A stretch of 32,007 bases of DNA from Actinacidiphila rubida. GTDB lineage: Bacteria > Actinomycetota > Actinomycetes > Streptomycetales > Streptomycetaceae. The notes below the pieces were generated by a model that saw nothing but the letters and a program-made list of their open reading frames with translations, did not search any database and was not told where the DNA came from. The position numbers and the translations under genes are program-made. Of the stretch, positions 1 to 7,535 are shown one piece after another (position 1 is the stretch's first letter; the number at the start of each line of letters is the position of its first letter). The stretch spans positions 1-32,007 of the forward strand of contig NZ_FODD01000064.1 in assembly GCF_900110255.1 (NCBI RefSeq). Direction: 5' to 3'.

Positions 1-120
1 TACGGACTCAAACGCCCCAACCCCTCACCGCGCTGCTTCGGCTTCCACGAGGTCTTCCACGCCCTCACCATCGCGGCCTTCACCACGCACTACACCGCCA
101 TCCTCCTGGCAGCCACCTAA
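1..120 (+). CDS. Haemolysin III / PAQR-family membrane protein, C-terminal end (partial)
   Basis: Frame 1 is open from the window edge to TAA at 118-120 and encodes 39 residues. They contain the sequence FGFHEVFHALTIAAF followed by a hydrophobic end. The HEVFH pair of histidines preceded by FGF is the conserved C-terminal signature of the YqfA/HlyIII (PAQR) family, whose last transmembrane helix carries metal-binding histidines. These proteins are seven-helix integral membrane proteins whose function in actinomycetes is poorly defined. The remainder of the gene lies to the left of the window. Family assignment rests on this short stretch only. Confidence 0.75.
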   Translation, partial: YGLKRPNPSPRCFGFHEVFHALTIAAFTTHYTAILLAAT

Positions 121-565
121 CGAGTGCCGCAGTCACTGAGCGCACGAGGGCCTTGAAGACCGGGCGACAGCTGTCGCCTCTACGTGCGAAAGCCAACCTT
201 CCCGGCCCTCGCTCGCCGCCGCATCCGATGTCGGTCGACGATCTGCTGTTCCGCATGGAGCCAGCCATGCTCCATTCCAGCTCCTTGCGATCGTCAGCTT
301 GTGCCTGGGGCAGCCCAGCCGCAGCGGACCGCCTTCACTTGCCCTGGCTCTGGGACAACGCCATGACCGCATACGGCTGGTGAACCCCTGGCCGGCCTGT
401 AGCAGGCCGTGGAGGGGAGATCGGAGCCGTGATATGCCCGCCCCGTGAGTTCGGCCTGTGAAGGGGGTGTACAACTGATCGACACGGCACCGTCGGTGCC
501 GCCGCGATCGCCTGCAGACGCCCGGTGACGCAGCGGGGGAGCCGACGGCACGACAGGGAGTCGTC
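121..565. other. Intergenic stretch without a recognisable gene
   Basis: No frame here shows a convincing product. The only functional signal seen is a good Shine-Dalgarno sequence (AGGGAG, about 555-560) serving the STAS gene at 566. Any promoter of that gene must lie in this stretch, but no clear -35/-10 pair stands out. Confidence 0.5.
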
Positions 566-946
566 ATGGCGCATACACGTCTGCAGGTGAGTGAAAAGGC
601 CGTGGTCGGGGGCGTGGTGCTTGTTCTGGTCGGTGAGGTCGACTTCGGTACGATCGACATCCTGGACGATGCCCTTGTGTCCGCGACTGCTCCGGTGGTG
701 GTGGCGGACCTCGCTGCCGTGACGTTCATCGACTCCGTGGGCCTGACCACGCTGGTGCGCGCCCACCGGGATCTGGAGGACGAGGGCGGCAGGCTTGCTC
801 TGGCGGGTGCGGGAGAGGGTGTACGGCGCGTCATGGAGATCACCGGTATCGACCACGTCCTCGCGCTCTACCCGACGGTCCGGGCAGCCCTGAACCCTGT
901 GAACCCGGAGTCCATCGAGCGGAGGTACAGCTCCGGGGCGGTGTGA
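566..946 (+). CDS. STAS-domain anti-sigma factor antagonist
   Basis: The 126-residue product is a single STAS domain. The motif FIDSVGL (residues 54-60) holds the serine (S57) that in SpoIIAA/RsbV-type proteins is phosphorylated by a partner HATPase kinase. When dephosphorylated, such proteins bind the anti-sigma kinase and release an alternative sigma factor. Length is normal for the family. ATG at 566 is preceded by AGGGAG with five-base spacing. A SpoIIE-type phosphatase lies about 400 bases downstream on the same strand, a natural partner that could dephosphorylate this protein. The pairing is inferred from position; no anti-sigma kinase is visible in the window. Confidence 0.9.
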   Translation: MAHTRLQVSEKAVVGGVVLVLVGEVDFGTIDILDDALVSATAPVVVADLAAVTFIDSVGLTTLVRAHRDLEDEGGRLALAGAGEGVRRVMEITGIDHVLALYPTVRAALNPVNPESIERRYSSGAV

Positions 947-1016
947 CGTCCTGTGGCGTGGTGTGTCAGCGGAGATCAGTTGGTGAGCCGCGCGGTGGAT
1001 TCGGTGCAGGGTCAGA

Positions 1017-1175
1017 ATGTTCGCCGGTGACGACATCGAGGACACCGTTACCTGCCTGCGCACTCACGGCGCGGAACTCGTTGGCGAGCTGGCACAGTAC
1101 GAGAACACCTACCGGTTCGCTTATGTCCGCGGCTCGGAGTGCATCATCATCGGATTGGCCGAGCAGCTCGGCTGA
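1017..1175 (+). pseudogene. Glyoxalase/VOC-family protein, C-terminal remnant
   Basis: This frame encodes about 52 residues ending at TGA 1173-1175. It contains DDIEDTVTCLRTHGAELVGE, then YVRGSECIIIGLAEQLG, which matches the C-terminal half of actinobacterial VOC (glyoxalase/bleomycin-resistance fold) proteins, where the usual wording is close to YVRGPEGIIxALAEQLG. The N-terminal metal-binding half is absent and the frame is closed by TGA at 984-986, so this is a decayed fragment. It separates the STAS gene from the phosphatase gene, suggesting a past insertion or deletion between them. Confidence 0.6.
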
Positions 1176-1351
1176 AGGACGGTCGGGATCGGCTGCGCCC
1201 GCAGCCCCCGCCTTGGTCCCGGACCGCGCTCGGCCGGACGGACTTCTCCGGGTTGCGACCGATGGTCCCGTTTGACAAGCAGAGCCCGCGCGGGTCCATG
1301 CGGTCGCTGCCTGGCTGCGCTTCACCGATCAAGACGAGTTCGGATGTTGTT

Positions 1352-2602
1352 ATGGGTGTTGTGAGCGAACAGCAGCGACGAATCGGCGAGATTCGAGTTG
1401 ATCGGTCGGAGGGTTTCGGGGAGCGTTTGCTGGGCGCGTTGCTGGATCGGGCCCATGAGATGCCGCCGCACCTCATCGCACCGCTGGTGGCGCAGGAGGT
1501 GGCAAGGATCGGCGGCCGCGAGGTGTCCGTGCTGCTTCAGGACTATGAGCAGTTGATGCTCATGCCGCTGACCGGTCGGGGGTTGCTGACCGGGGCGCCG
1601 CAGCCGATCGACGCATCCCCGGCCGGCGCCGCTTTCTTGGAGGCGCGGATCGTCGAAGTGGTACAGGACGGCGGAACCCGGATGTTCCTGCCACTGCTGG
1701 ACGGCAGTGACCAGGTCGGTGTCATGGCCGTCACCCTGGACCGGGTGGACAACGATGACCGGCGGCTGCTGCGGCGGCTGGCTGGCCTGGTCGCCGACAT
1801 GGTGGTGACCAAGAACGGCTACACCGACGTCTTCACGCGGGCCAGGCGGCGGGCCCCGATGAGCGTGGCCGCGGAGATCCAGTGGGCCCTGCTGCCGCCG
1901 CTGCGTATGTCGGTGCCCCAGGTCGAAGTCGCCGGCATCCTGGAGCCCGCCTACCAGGTGGCGGGGGACAGCTTCGACTACGCCTTGAACGGCGATGTCC
2001 TGCACATCGCCATGATCGACGCGATGGGCCATGGGCTGGGTGCCGCGGTGATGGCCACGGCCGCCATCGGCGCCTACCGTCACGCGCGCAGGAGCGGCGT
2101 CAGCCTGGCCGGCATCTACGCCTACATGGACGAGGTCATCGCCGCACAGTTCGGGCCCGAGCAGTTCGTCACCGCGCAGATGATGCAACTGAACGTGACG
2201 ACGGGCCACCTGCAGTGGGTGAACGCCGGCCATCCGTGGCCCCTGCTGATCCGCGACCACGAGGTCCTCGGGCAGCTCGAAGGCACCACGACCCTCCCGG
2301 TGGGCTTCGGCGGCCAGGAACCACTGGTCAGCGAAGGGGTGTTGCGGCGGGGGGATCGGATGCTGTGCTACACCGACGGCCTCGTCGAGGAACGCGCGGC
2401 AGGGGGCGAGGAGTTCGGACTGGCACAGCTCATCGACATCGTCGCCGACGTCGAACGCGCACAGCACGGAACACGGGCCACGGTGCGGGAACTCTCGCAG
2501 GCCCTGAAGCAGGCACGTGGCGGAATCACCAGCGACGACGCGACCATCCTGCTCACCGAATGGCGCGGCGGCACCGCCGACTATCTGACGCTGCTGGACT
2601 GA
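1352..2602 (+). CDS. SpoIIE-type PP2C serine phosphatase with N-terminal GAF-like sensor
   Basis: The product is 416 residues from ATG 1352. Residues about 25-155 look like a GAF-type sensory domain and residues about 165-405 are a PPM/SpoIIE phosphatase. Visible phosphatase motifs are EIQWALLPP (175-183), AGDSFDY (204-210, the usual GGDxxD metal site with Ala for Gly), DAMGHG (223-228), NAGHP (291-295), YTDGLVE (340-346) and DDATIL (395-400). The metal-ligand aspartates are present, so it should be active. Such enzymes dephosphorylate STAS antagonists and so switch on alternative sigma factors. The STAS protein at 566 is the obvious candidate substrate (inference). The start is uncertain: no strong ribosome site precedes 1352, and GTG 1361 is an alternative. 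Confidence 0.88.
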   Translation: MGVVSEQQRRIGEIRVDRSEGFGERLLGALLDRAHEMPPHLIAPLVAQEVARIGGREVSVLLQDYEQLMLMPLTGRGLLTGAPQPIDASPAGAAFLEARIVEVVQDGGTRMFLPLLDGSDQVGVMAVTLDRVDNDDRRLLRRLAGLVADMVVTKNGYTDVFTRARRRAPMSVAAEIQWALLPPLRMSVPQVEVAGILEPAYQVAGDSFDYALNGDVLHIAMIDAMGHGLGAAVMATAAIGAYRHARRSGVSLAGIYAYMDEVIAAQFGPEQFVTAQMMQLNVTTGHLQWVNAGHPWPLLIRDHEVLGQLEGTTTLPVGFGGQEPLVSEGVLRRGDRMLCYTDGLVEERAAGGEEFGLAQLIDIVADVERAQHGTRATVRELSQALKQARGGITSDDATILLTEWRGGTADYLTLLD

Positions 2603-2646
2603 CTGTCGATCTTCTCTGTAGTTACGACATGCTCACTGAGGCTTTT

Positions 2647-3186
2647 TCAACCTGCGGTTGAGTTGGCGTGATGCAGGGTGAGGACTGCCTGGACGAGGCT
2701 CGTGATGCGGGTGGTCGAGCAGCGGAGTCTGCGTAGCAGTCGCCAGTTCTTGAGGGTAGCCATGGCCTGTTCGACGAGGGCTCGTATCTTGGCCTGGGAT
2801 CGGTTCACGGCCTGCTGACCTGCGGAAAGCATCTGCCACCGGCCACGGAACGGAACCCGGACCGTGCCGCGGGCACCCAGGTAGCCCTTGTCCGCCCAGC
2901 ACGGGATGTGGGCCTGGTCGAGGGCGTTGATGATGCCGTGTTCACGGGCAGCGCGTACGTCGTGAATGGCCCCTGGCAGTGCGGGCGAGGCCCACAGCAG
3001 CCGGCCGAACGGATCAGAGAGGACCTGCACGTTCATGCCATGTTTCTTGTGTTTCCCAGAGTAAAAGGGCCGGTCGGTGGCGATGCGGTCGATCGGCAGG
3101 AGCGTCCCGTCGAGTAGGACGTACGCCTTCCTCGAAGCAGCCCGCACGGCCTGGTCGAGGGTCGGTGCGAGTGCGGCCAGAAGGAC
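2647..3186 (-). pseudogene. IS5-family (DDE) transposase, N-terminally truncated
   Basis: About 180 residues of an IS5/IS427-type transposase survive. The DDE residues can be placed: VLLDGTLLPIDR (first D), GAIHDVRAARE (second D) and ALVEQAMATLK (E). PFYSGKHKKHGMNVQVL is the typical stretch after the first D. The N-terminal helix-turn-helix third is missing: the transposase sequence begins abruptly at LLAALAPTLDQ and is fused in frame to a restriction-endonuclease fragment. The 3' end with the terminal sequence ending at about 2634 is retained. The same family is seen as a second remnant at 11021-11320. Not able to encode a full transposase. Confidence 0.85.
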
Positions 3187-3683
3187 AGGCCCGGCGGTGC
3201 CGTTGACCTGATACATCACGTACGAGCCGACTTTCGCCGACACCGTGGTGTGCTTGGCCTGGATGACCACGTGCCCGTACCGGGGATGCGAGGCGATCAC
3301 ATCCGCGCACTGGTCGCCGGCCTGCCCTACCCGACGGGCCGTGGGGCAGCCGTCGCGGACCATCAGGTCGCGCAGCGCGAACTCGAAGCTCTGGTCATCC
3401 ATCACGTCGATGTCGTTGAGAGCCAACCGCAAATGCGCCAGGCGCTCGACGCGTTCGCGCCGGGCGACAGATCGCCGTCGGTGCGATTCGCGGCGCCGGC
3501 TGCTGCGACCGCAAGCAACGTGATCAGGGTGGGCCAGGACGCCAGCAGCCACCGTCCGGCGCCGACAAGCGCCTGCAGCAGCCACAGCAGCGCCACGGCG
3601 GCGATGACGCCGGCGGCGACTCGCTCGCCGGTGCTGGCCGGCGCCCACCGGCGGACCAGGCGCTTGAGTCGGCGGCGGTTCAC
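3187..3683 (-). pseudogene. Mrr-like restriction endonuclease with N-terminal membrane segments, broken
   Basis: From GTG 3683 one frame gives a basic N-terminus and two hydrophobic helices (VAAGVIAAVALLWLL and LLASWPTLITLLAVAAAGAA). A frameshift near 3487 moves the reading to the frame that continues RRERVERLAHLRLALNDID, then MDDQSFEFALRDLMVRDG, ADVIASHPRYGHVVIQAKH and GSYVMYQVNG. That is the N-terminal half of the Mrr-type restriction fold (FExALRDLMxRDG; the DVI and QAK residues correspond to the PD-(D/E)xK core). After NGTAGP the sequence switches in frame to transposase. Known relatives cleave modified or foreign DNA. Here it is inactivated twice, by frameshift and by loss of the C-terminus. 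Confidence 0.72.
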
Positions 3684-3892
3684 CGGTGGGCCGCGGCGAC
3701 GGCAGCGGACACTGACGGGGACGAGGTGTGCGCAGGCGTGGCGCCGTGCGAGGAGCCGCCGAGGTGACCCCATATCCACAGGGATGTCACCACAGCGGCG
3801 CCGACGACCCATGGGCTGGTCTTCTTCGCCACACTTGTACGGGGGTTGCGTCGAACGTGCTCGCGGACGATGTGGTAGCCGGGTTCAGGCAC
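3680..3892 (-). CDS. Small single-pass membrane protein coupled to the Mrr-like gene
   Basis: This 70-residue product starts at GTG 3892, chosen because AGGGGAG lies seven bases upstream. The sequence begins VPEPGYHIVREHVRRNPRT, followed by one hydrophobic segment, SPWVVGAAVVTSLWIWGH (about residues 27-44), and an Ala/Ser/Thr/His-rich tail. Its TGA (3682-3680) overlaps the GTG start of the Mrr-like gene (3683) as GTGA, so the two were translationally coupled. I do not recognise the family. The coupling to a restriction enzyme that itself carries membrane helices suggests a membrane-associated partner, but this is inference. The frame is intact although the partner gene is broken. Confidence 0.6.
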   Translation of the reverse strand: MPEPGYHIVREHVRRNPRTSVAKKTSPWVVGAAVVTSLWIWGHLGGSSHGATPAHTSSPSVSAAVAAAHR

Positions 3893-4414
3893 GGCGGGTC
3901 TCCCCTGAAGGATTGTGGGGACGCGAGTGTGTCCCGTCCGCCTTGGGTCTACCGGCCGCCTCTGACAAACCCCCGGGGGTACCGACCTCTTCCGGACAGG
4001 AACCAGCACGGGGTGCCCGCGGCCCGGCACTTCCGCAACTGTTGCGGCGGTCCGCCATGATCTCGGCAAACGAAGCCAGCGGCGTTCGGGGGGACTTCGG
4101 AGGTGCCCGCGTCACCCAGGGATGCCGGGCTGGCGCTGACCCCCGGCGAACTGGGATGTTGAGATGCACAGCAGATCATGGGAGTAGTTGTCGCGATTTC
4201 GGCCTCCTGACGCTGGGCTTCGCCGTCGGCTTCCTGTACGGGGTAGCTGTGTGTGCCGGCGCCCTGTCGGGCTCCGGCGGGGAAGGAAGTGCCTACCAGG
4301 AGCCCCGTTCGGGCGTCACGCCCAGTGCCCGTTGGACGCACTGCCCGGCTGGTCCGACCACGGCCCGTGGGGAGAATCCATCACGCCATAAAGGGATTAT
4401 TGTTTAATGGCTGC
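3893..4414. other. Intergenic region between divergent Mrr operon and fic, with AT-rich promoter-like segment
   Basis: No convincing gene is seen in about 520 bases. The region must carry promoters for both divergent units. The last 30 bases before fic (about 4386-4408) are unusually AT-rich for this DNA and contain TTTAAT at about 4403-4408, six bases before the fic ATG, which would fit a -10 element of a leaderless or very short-leader transcript. No clear -35 is seen. Confidence 0.4.
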
Positions 4415-5551
4415 ATGTTGTATCGCGCCCCCGTCCTGGACGATCACGACGAGAACGTCTTGCAGGAGATCGAGAGCATGCGCGGCCAGCTGCGGGCCTA
4501 CCTGGCGGCCCAGCTGCGCTGGGACCGCCCCCTGCGCCGGCACATGGCCGCCCGCGCTGTGGCCGGATCCAACACCATCGAGGGCTACGCGGCGAGTATC
4601 GACGACGTGGAAGCGATCATGACCGGCGAGCAGCCACTGCAGGCAGGCGAGGAAGTCGCCGGCGAGATCGCCGGATACCAGCAGGCCATGACCTATATCC
4701 AGTCCCTGTCCGACGCGCCGCACTTCACCTACGACGAGGGCCTTCTCAACGGCATACATTTCATGATCCAAGGCAGGCACCTGGACAAGCGCCCCGGGCG
4801 GTGGCGCAACCGCGAGGTGTGGGTCAACGCCCCCGGGAGGCCGGACGTACGCGACTACACCGCCCCGGACGACCGGGAGGTGCCTGGCCTGATGTCCGAG
4901 CTGGTGGACTGGCTCAACCATGGAGACCTCGACGCGCCGGTCCATGTGCGCGCCTCGATGGCGCACCTGAACCTGGTCAAGATCCATCCCTGGCACGACG
5001 GCAACGGGCGAATGTCCCGGGCGCTTTCCGCCCTGGTCTTCTCTCGCGAGGCACTGATGCCGCCGGAGTTCTCCTCCATCGAGGAGTGGCTGGGGTATCC
5101 CGACCACACCTACGCCTACTACGACGTCCTGAAGGAAGTAGGCGGACCAGTGTGGTCCCCTCAGCGCGACACCCACCCGTGGATCCGGTTCTGCCTGCGC
5201 GCCCACCACGAGCAGGCCCAGTACGCGCAGCGGCTGATCGAAACCCAGGCCAAGGCATGGGTCGCCCTCGGTCGGGCGATTGCCGCAGAGGGCCGCGACG
5301 AGCGCGTGCTGTTCGCCCTGCAGCCCGCCTTCTTCAACCAGCGGGTGCGGCGTTCGCTATACCAGGAGGATGCCGAGCTGTCCGAGCAGCCGGCCAGCCG
5401 CGACATCCGGATGCTGTGCGAGGCCGGATGGCTGGCACAGCGGGGCAGGGCCCGCGGCACGTACTACGTGGCTGGGCCGAAGATGAGTCCCGTCCGCTCT
5501 GAGGTCGCTGCTGACGTCGGACCCCTGACCAACCCTTACGCAGCCAGTTAA
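4415..5551 (+). CDS. Fic-domain protein (AMPylase/NMPylase type) with N-terminal inhibitory motif
   Basis: The product is 378 residues. The catalytic Fic motif is complete: HPWHDGNGRMSR at 191-202, with the catalytic His191 and nucleotide-binding Asn197/Arg199. The N-terminal AGSNTIEGY (about 50-58) is the (S/T)xxxE(G/N) inhibitory helix of class II Fic proteins, whose Glu56 would occlude the ATP gamma-phosphate. The C-terminal part (about 290-355) resembles a winged helix. Such proteins transfer AMP or another nucleotide to a target protein and are self-inhibited through the inhibitory helix. No separate antitoxin gene is adjacent, consistent with built-in inhibition. ATG 4415 is chosen since homologues begin near LYRAPxLD; no Shine-Dalgarno is seen, so initiation may be leaderless. 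Confidence 0.9.
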   Translation: MLYRAPVLDDHDENVLQEIESMRGQLRAYLAAQLRWDRPLRRHMAARAVAGSNTIEGYAASIDDVEAIMTGEQPLQAGEEVAGEIAGYQQAMTYIQSLSDAPHFTYDEGLLNGIHFMIQGRHLDKRPGRWRNREVWVNAPGRPDVRDYTAPDDREVPGLMSELVDWLNHGDLDAPVHVRASMAHLNLVKIHPWHDGNGRMSRALSALVFSREALMPPEFSSIEEWLGYPDHTYAYYDVLKEVGGPVWSPQRDTHPWIRFCLRAHHEQAQYAQRLIETQAKAWVALGRAIAAEGRDERVLFALQPAFFNQRVRRSLYQEDAELSEQPASRDIRMLCEAGWLAQRGRARGTYYVAGPKMSPVRSEVAADVGPLTNPYAAS

Positions 5552-5598
5552 GAAGCTGCGGTAGGCATCCGCGCCTGTCGTGAAATGCAACTGCTCGA

Positions 5599-5725
5599 TC
5601 AGTGCCCATCCCTGAGCCAGCCCGAAGACACGTTTTTGAACGGCTCCAGGGGCCTGAAGCCGGCGGCGCGCATGTCGGCGACCGCCTTGGCTCCGTCGAT
5701 GTCTCGTGACAGCACTTGTGCACGA
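5599..5725 (-). pseudogene. Fragment resembling zinc-ribbon repeat proteins of actinomycetes
   Basis: On the reverse strand, about 35 residues read SRDIDGAKAVADMRAAGF, RPLEPFKNV, then SSGWLRDGH and TGA (5601-5599). The phrase VADMRAAGFxPLEPFKN is familiar from Streptomyces proteins in which it is followed by an SPWRCRCxxC zinc ribbon; here the sequence departs from that pattern after KN and no cysteines follow. It is therefore read as a remnant lying between fic (convergent) and the truncated end of an IS3 element, which probably removed its upstream part. Assignment is from memory of the motif, hence tentative. Confidence 0.4.
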
Positions 5726-5745
5726 GTTTCGGCGGCAGTTGGTGA

Positions 5746-6270
5746 TCAGCTCACCCTGGATTGTTGACGAGAAACGACAGCACGGCAGGTTGAACTGAAG
5801 CAGTCCAGAACGGTCGCGAGATAGAGGAACTCCCCGCCTGCGAGCGGGAGATACGTGATGTCGCCCATGTATTTGCGCCCTGGCTCGGTGGCGGTGAAGT
5901 CCCGCCGGAGCAGGTCCGGGACCGGTGAGGTGGCCGGGTCCGGGACGGTGGTGTGCACGCGTCTGCGTAGGCGGATGCCGGTGATGGAGAACGTCCGCAT
6001 GATCCGGGCGACCCGCTTCTTGTTGACCCGCCGCCCTTTGTCACGGAGCTCGGCGGTGATCCGCGGGGAGCCGTAGGCGCCGCCGGACTCGCCGTGGACC
6101 TCGCGGATCTCCGCGGCCAGGATCCGGTCCTTGTTCTGCCGGGTGGCCCGGGCCTCGGCGCCGGCGAGCCACTTGTAGTAGCTGGACCGGTTCACGTCCA
6201 GGACCTGGCAGAGCCGCTTCACCTCGTAGGTGTCCCGGTGGTCGTCAACGAACTGGAAGCGGCTCCCCAC
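5746..6270 (-). pseudogene. IS3 OrfB (rve integrase domain), C-terminally truncated
   Basis: The frame encodes the HTH_21 and the start of the rve domain: FQFVDDHRDTYEVKRLC, YGSPRITAELRDKGRRVNKKRV, then MGDITYLPLAGGEFLYLATVLDCFS. The first two DDE aspartates (in GDITY and VLDCF) are present. After CFS the expected RKVIGW is replaced by unrelated residues and a stop 18 codons on, so the third of the domain containing the glutamate is lost. In intact relatives OrfB is made by -1 frameshifting from OrfA; the two frames overlap here at 6219-6270 as expected. Confidence 0.85.
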
Positions 6271-6611
6271 CAGTTCGTCTCTCCGGCGAAATATTTGGCC
6301 GCCTTGCGGAGGATGTCTCGCTCGGTGGCGAGCTTGCGCTCACTTGCCTCCAGCTCGGCCACCCGGACCTCCAGCTGTCGGACCCGCTCGTCCGGATCAG
6401 CGGACGGCACCGCCTCCCGGGGCAGGGCGCCCGGCTTCGCAGCCGCTGCGGTGACGCCACGGCGTTCGCGGTCCCGCAGCACCCACTCACGCAGGGTCGC
6501 CCGGTTGATCCCCAGGTCAGCAGCGATGCTCTTGTAGATCGCCCCGGGTGTGGACTCGTACAGGGCCACGGCATCGGCCTTGAACTCGTCCGAATAGTCC
6601 TTCATCGCCAT
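6219..6611 (-). CDS. IS3 OrfA (transposase helix-turn-helix subunit)
   Basis: About 130 residues starting MAMKDYSDEFKADAVALYES, with the HTH region (SIAADLGINRATLREWV) and a C-terminal leucine-zipper-like coiled coil (RVRQLEVRVAELEASERKLATERDILRKAAKYFA), all standard for HTH_Tnp_1 OrfA proteins. The end (AKYFAGETNWW) is where the programmed frameshift into OrfB occurs in this group. ATG 6611 or 6605 can serve as start; GGAGG lies somewhat far upstream. Intact by itself but without a functional OrfB partner in this element. Confidence 0.85.
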   Translation of the reverse strand: MAMKDYSDEFKADAVALYESTPGAIYKSIAADLGINRATLREWVLRDRERRGVTAAAAKPGALPREAVPSADPDERVRQLEVRVAELEASERKLATERDILRKAAKYFAGETNWWGAASSSLTTTGTPTR

Positions 6612-6668
6612 CGGCGGTCTTCTCGCTTCCTCCGGATCAAGCAGATCCAGTATCAGCGTGTCCACCAC

Positions 6669-6956
6669 TCAGGGGGAGGCCCCGACCTCGTATAGATAGG
6701 CGAGCATGGCATCGCGCAGGGAGGGATCCTCGGGTCCGAGCAGCGGATTGTCCAGGAGCTCGACGACAAGCAGCGCCGTGGCCGGCCAGGCCTTGCCCTC
6801 GCGGCGAAGCGTCGCCGACCACAGGTGCGAGTAGCCGTCGACGAAAGCCCGTGCGTCGTCGCTGAGGAGAGCCGCCAGATGCCGCGGCGTGTCGCCGGCG
6901 GGACCCGCGGCATAGAACAAGCCGGACCAATTCACCTCACGCGTACGGTCATCCAC
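6669..6956 (-). pseudogene. Hypothetical protein, C-terminus removed by IS3 insertion
   Basis: About 95 residues from GTG 6956 read VDDRTREVNWSGLFYAAGP, then DTPRHLAALLSDDARAFVDGY and ATALLVVELLDNPLLG, ending YLYEVGASP. The last residues and the TGA come from the IS3 end. The pattern (NW..L..AYGPA.DTP.HL.AL, followed by helical LWSATLRxEGKxxPATA) resembles the N-terminus of large Streptomyces HEAT-like hypothetical proteins encoded near immunity or accessory genes, so most of the original protein is probably missing. Start is uncertain because no strong ribosome site is seen. The family likeness is remembered, not computed. Confidence 0.55.
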
Positions 6957-7231
6957 AACGGGGATGGTGCCACAACGCCTCGACGGGCTCACGCCGCGCA
7001 GACTCACGCTGAGGGGCTTTCGGCGGCTGGTGAGGTCTGGGGGCTTGGGTGAGTCTGTGCTGCCAGCCCTCGGGTTCCAGCGTCCAGGGGGAAAGGGCCC
7101 GCGTCGGTGCTGGTAGTCGATTGCGCGACCGGCGCGGTTCACGCTCAGGTGACCGTCGACGCCGACTGACGGCGCGGGAGTCTAAGGCTCAGGGGTGCCG
7201 GCTGCTGGAGTTGGACCTAGTCGGCACCGCC

Positions 7232-7247
7232 ACGGGTACGTACCCGT
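7232..7247. promoter_or_regulatory. Perfect 16-bp palindrome upstream of antitoxin gene (probable operator)
   Basis: ACGGGTAC followed directly by GTACCCGT is a perfect inverted repeat 30 bases before the antitoxin ATG at 7278. Ribbon-helix-helix antitoxins normally repress their own promoter at such palindromes. A GGTAC-based repeat also precedes the second toxin-antitoxin pair (9839-9862). The operator role is inferred from position and symmetry. Confidence 0.55.
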
Positions 7248-7277
7248 ATGCTTCCTCGGATGGAAGGGAGCACGATC

Positions 7278-7535
7278 ATGGCTGATGCGAATGTCCGGAT
7301 CCCGGAGGAGGCCCGGGACCGCCTGGCCGCTGTGGCGGCGGCGGAGGGGATGTCGCTGCGGGCCTACCTGGCCCGGCTGGCGGAGGCCGTGCTCACACCG
7401 GAAGAACGCGCGGCGCAGGCGGAGCAGGCCCGCGCGGTGCTGAAAGACTGGAGCGGGTACGCACCAGGCGCGGCCGAGGAGAAGGACCTGGACGCGGAGC
7501 TGGATGTGCGTCTGCGGCAGGCGGCCGCCCGGTGA
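7278..7535 (+). CDS. Ribbon-helix-helix-type antitoxin
   Basis: The 85-residue product begins MADANVRIPEEARDRLAAVA and continues EGMSLRAYLARLAEAVL. This is the standard pattern of an RHH antitoxin: a short N-terminal strand (NVRIP) followed by two helices. An acidic/Ala-rich toxin-binding tail follows. ATG 7278 is chosen because AAGGGA lies eight bases upstream; an in-frame ATG at 7248 would place the start inside the likely promoter. The gene overlaps the next gene by four bases (GTGA at 7532-7535), so the pair is translationally coupled in the antitoxin-first order. Known relatives bind and neutralise PIN ribonuclease toxins and repress their own operon. Confidence 0.8.
   Translation: MADANVRIPEEARDRLAAVAAAEGMSLRAYLARLAEAVLTPEERAAQAEQARAVLKDWSGYAPGAAEEKDLDAELDVRLRQAAAR

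Larger units (their letters stand above)
5746..6676 (-). mobile_element. Truncated IS3-family insertion sequence
   Basis: An orfA/orfB pair of the IS3 family occupies this stretch. The orfA-side end lies at about 6668-6676, where the sequence (reverse strand) begins TGAGTGGTGGACACGC and where a host gene is cut and acquires its stop codon. The other end is missing: orfB breaks off just after the second catalytic aspartate, so no matching terminal repeat is present on the left. The element is dead. Confidence 0.8.

Noticed and set aside
1322..2467. 381-codon reverse open frame
   Set aside because: Antisense of the SpoIIE phosphatase gene; the product is His/Gln/Pro-rich without motifs.
3250..4407. 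385-codon forward open frame across the Mrr-like gene and the region before fic
   Set aside because: Antisense to the Mrr remnant and membrane gene, and low complexity; its last 80 codons have one hydrophobic stretch but no start signal.
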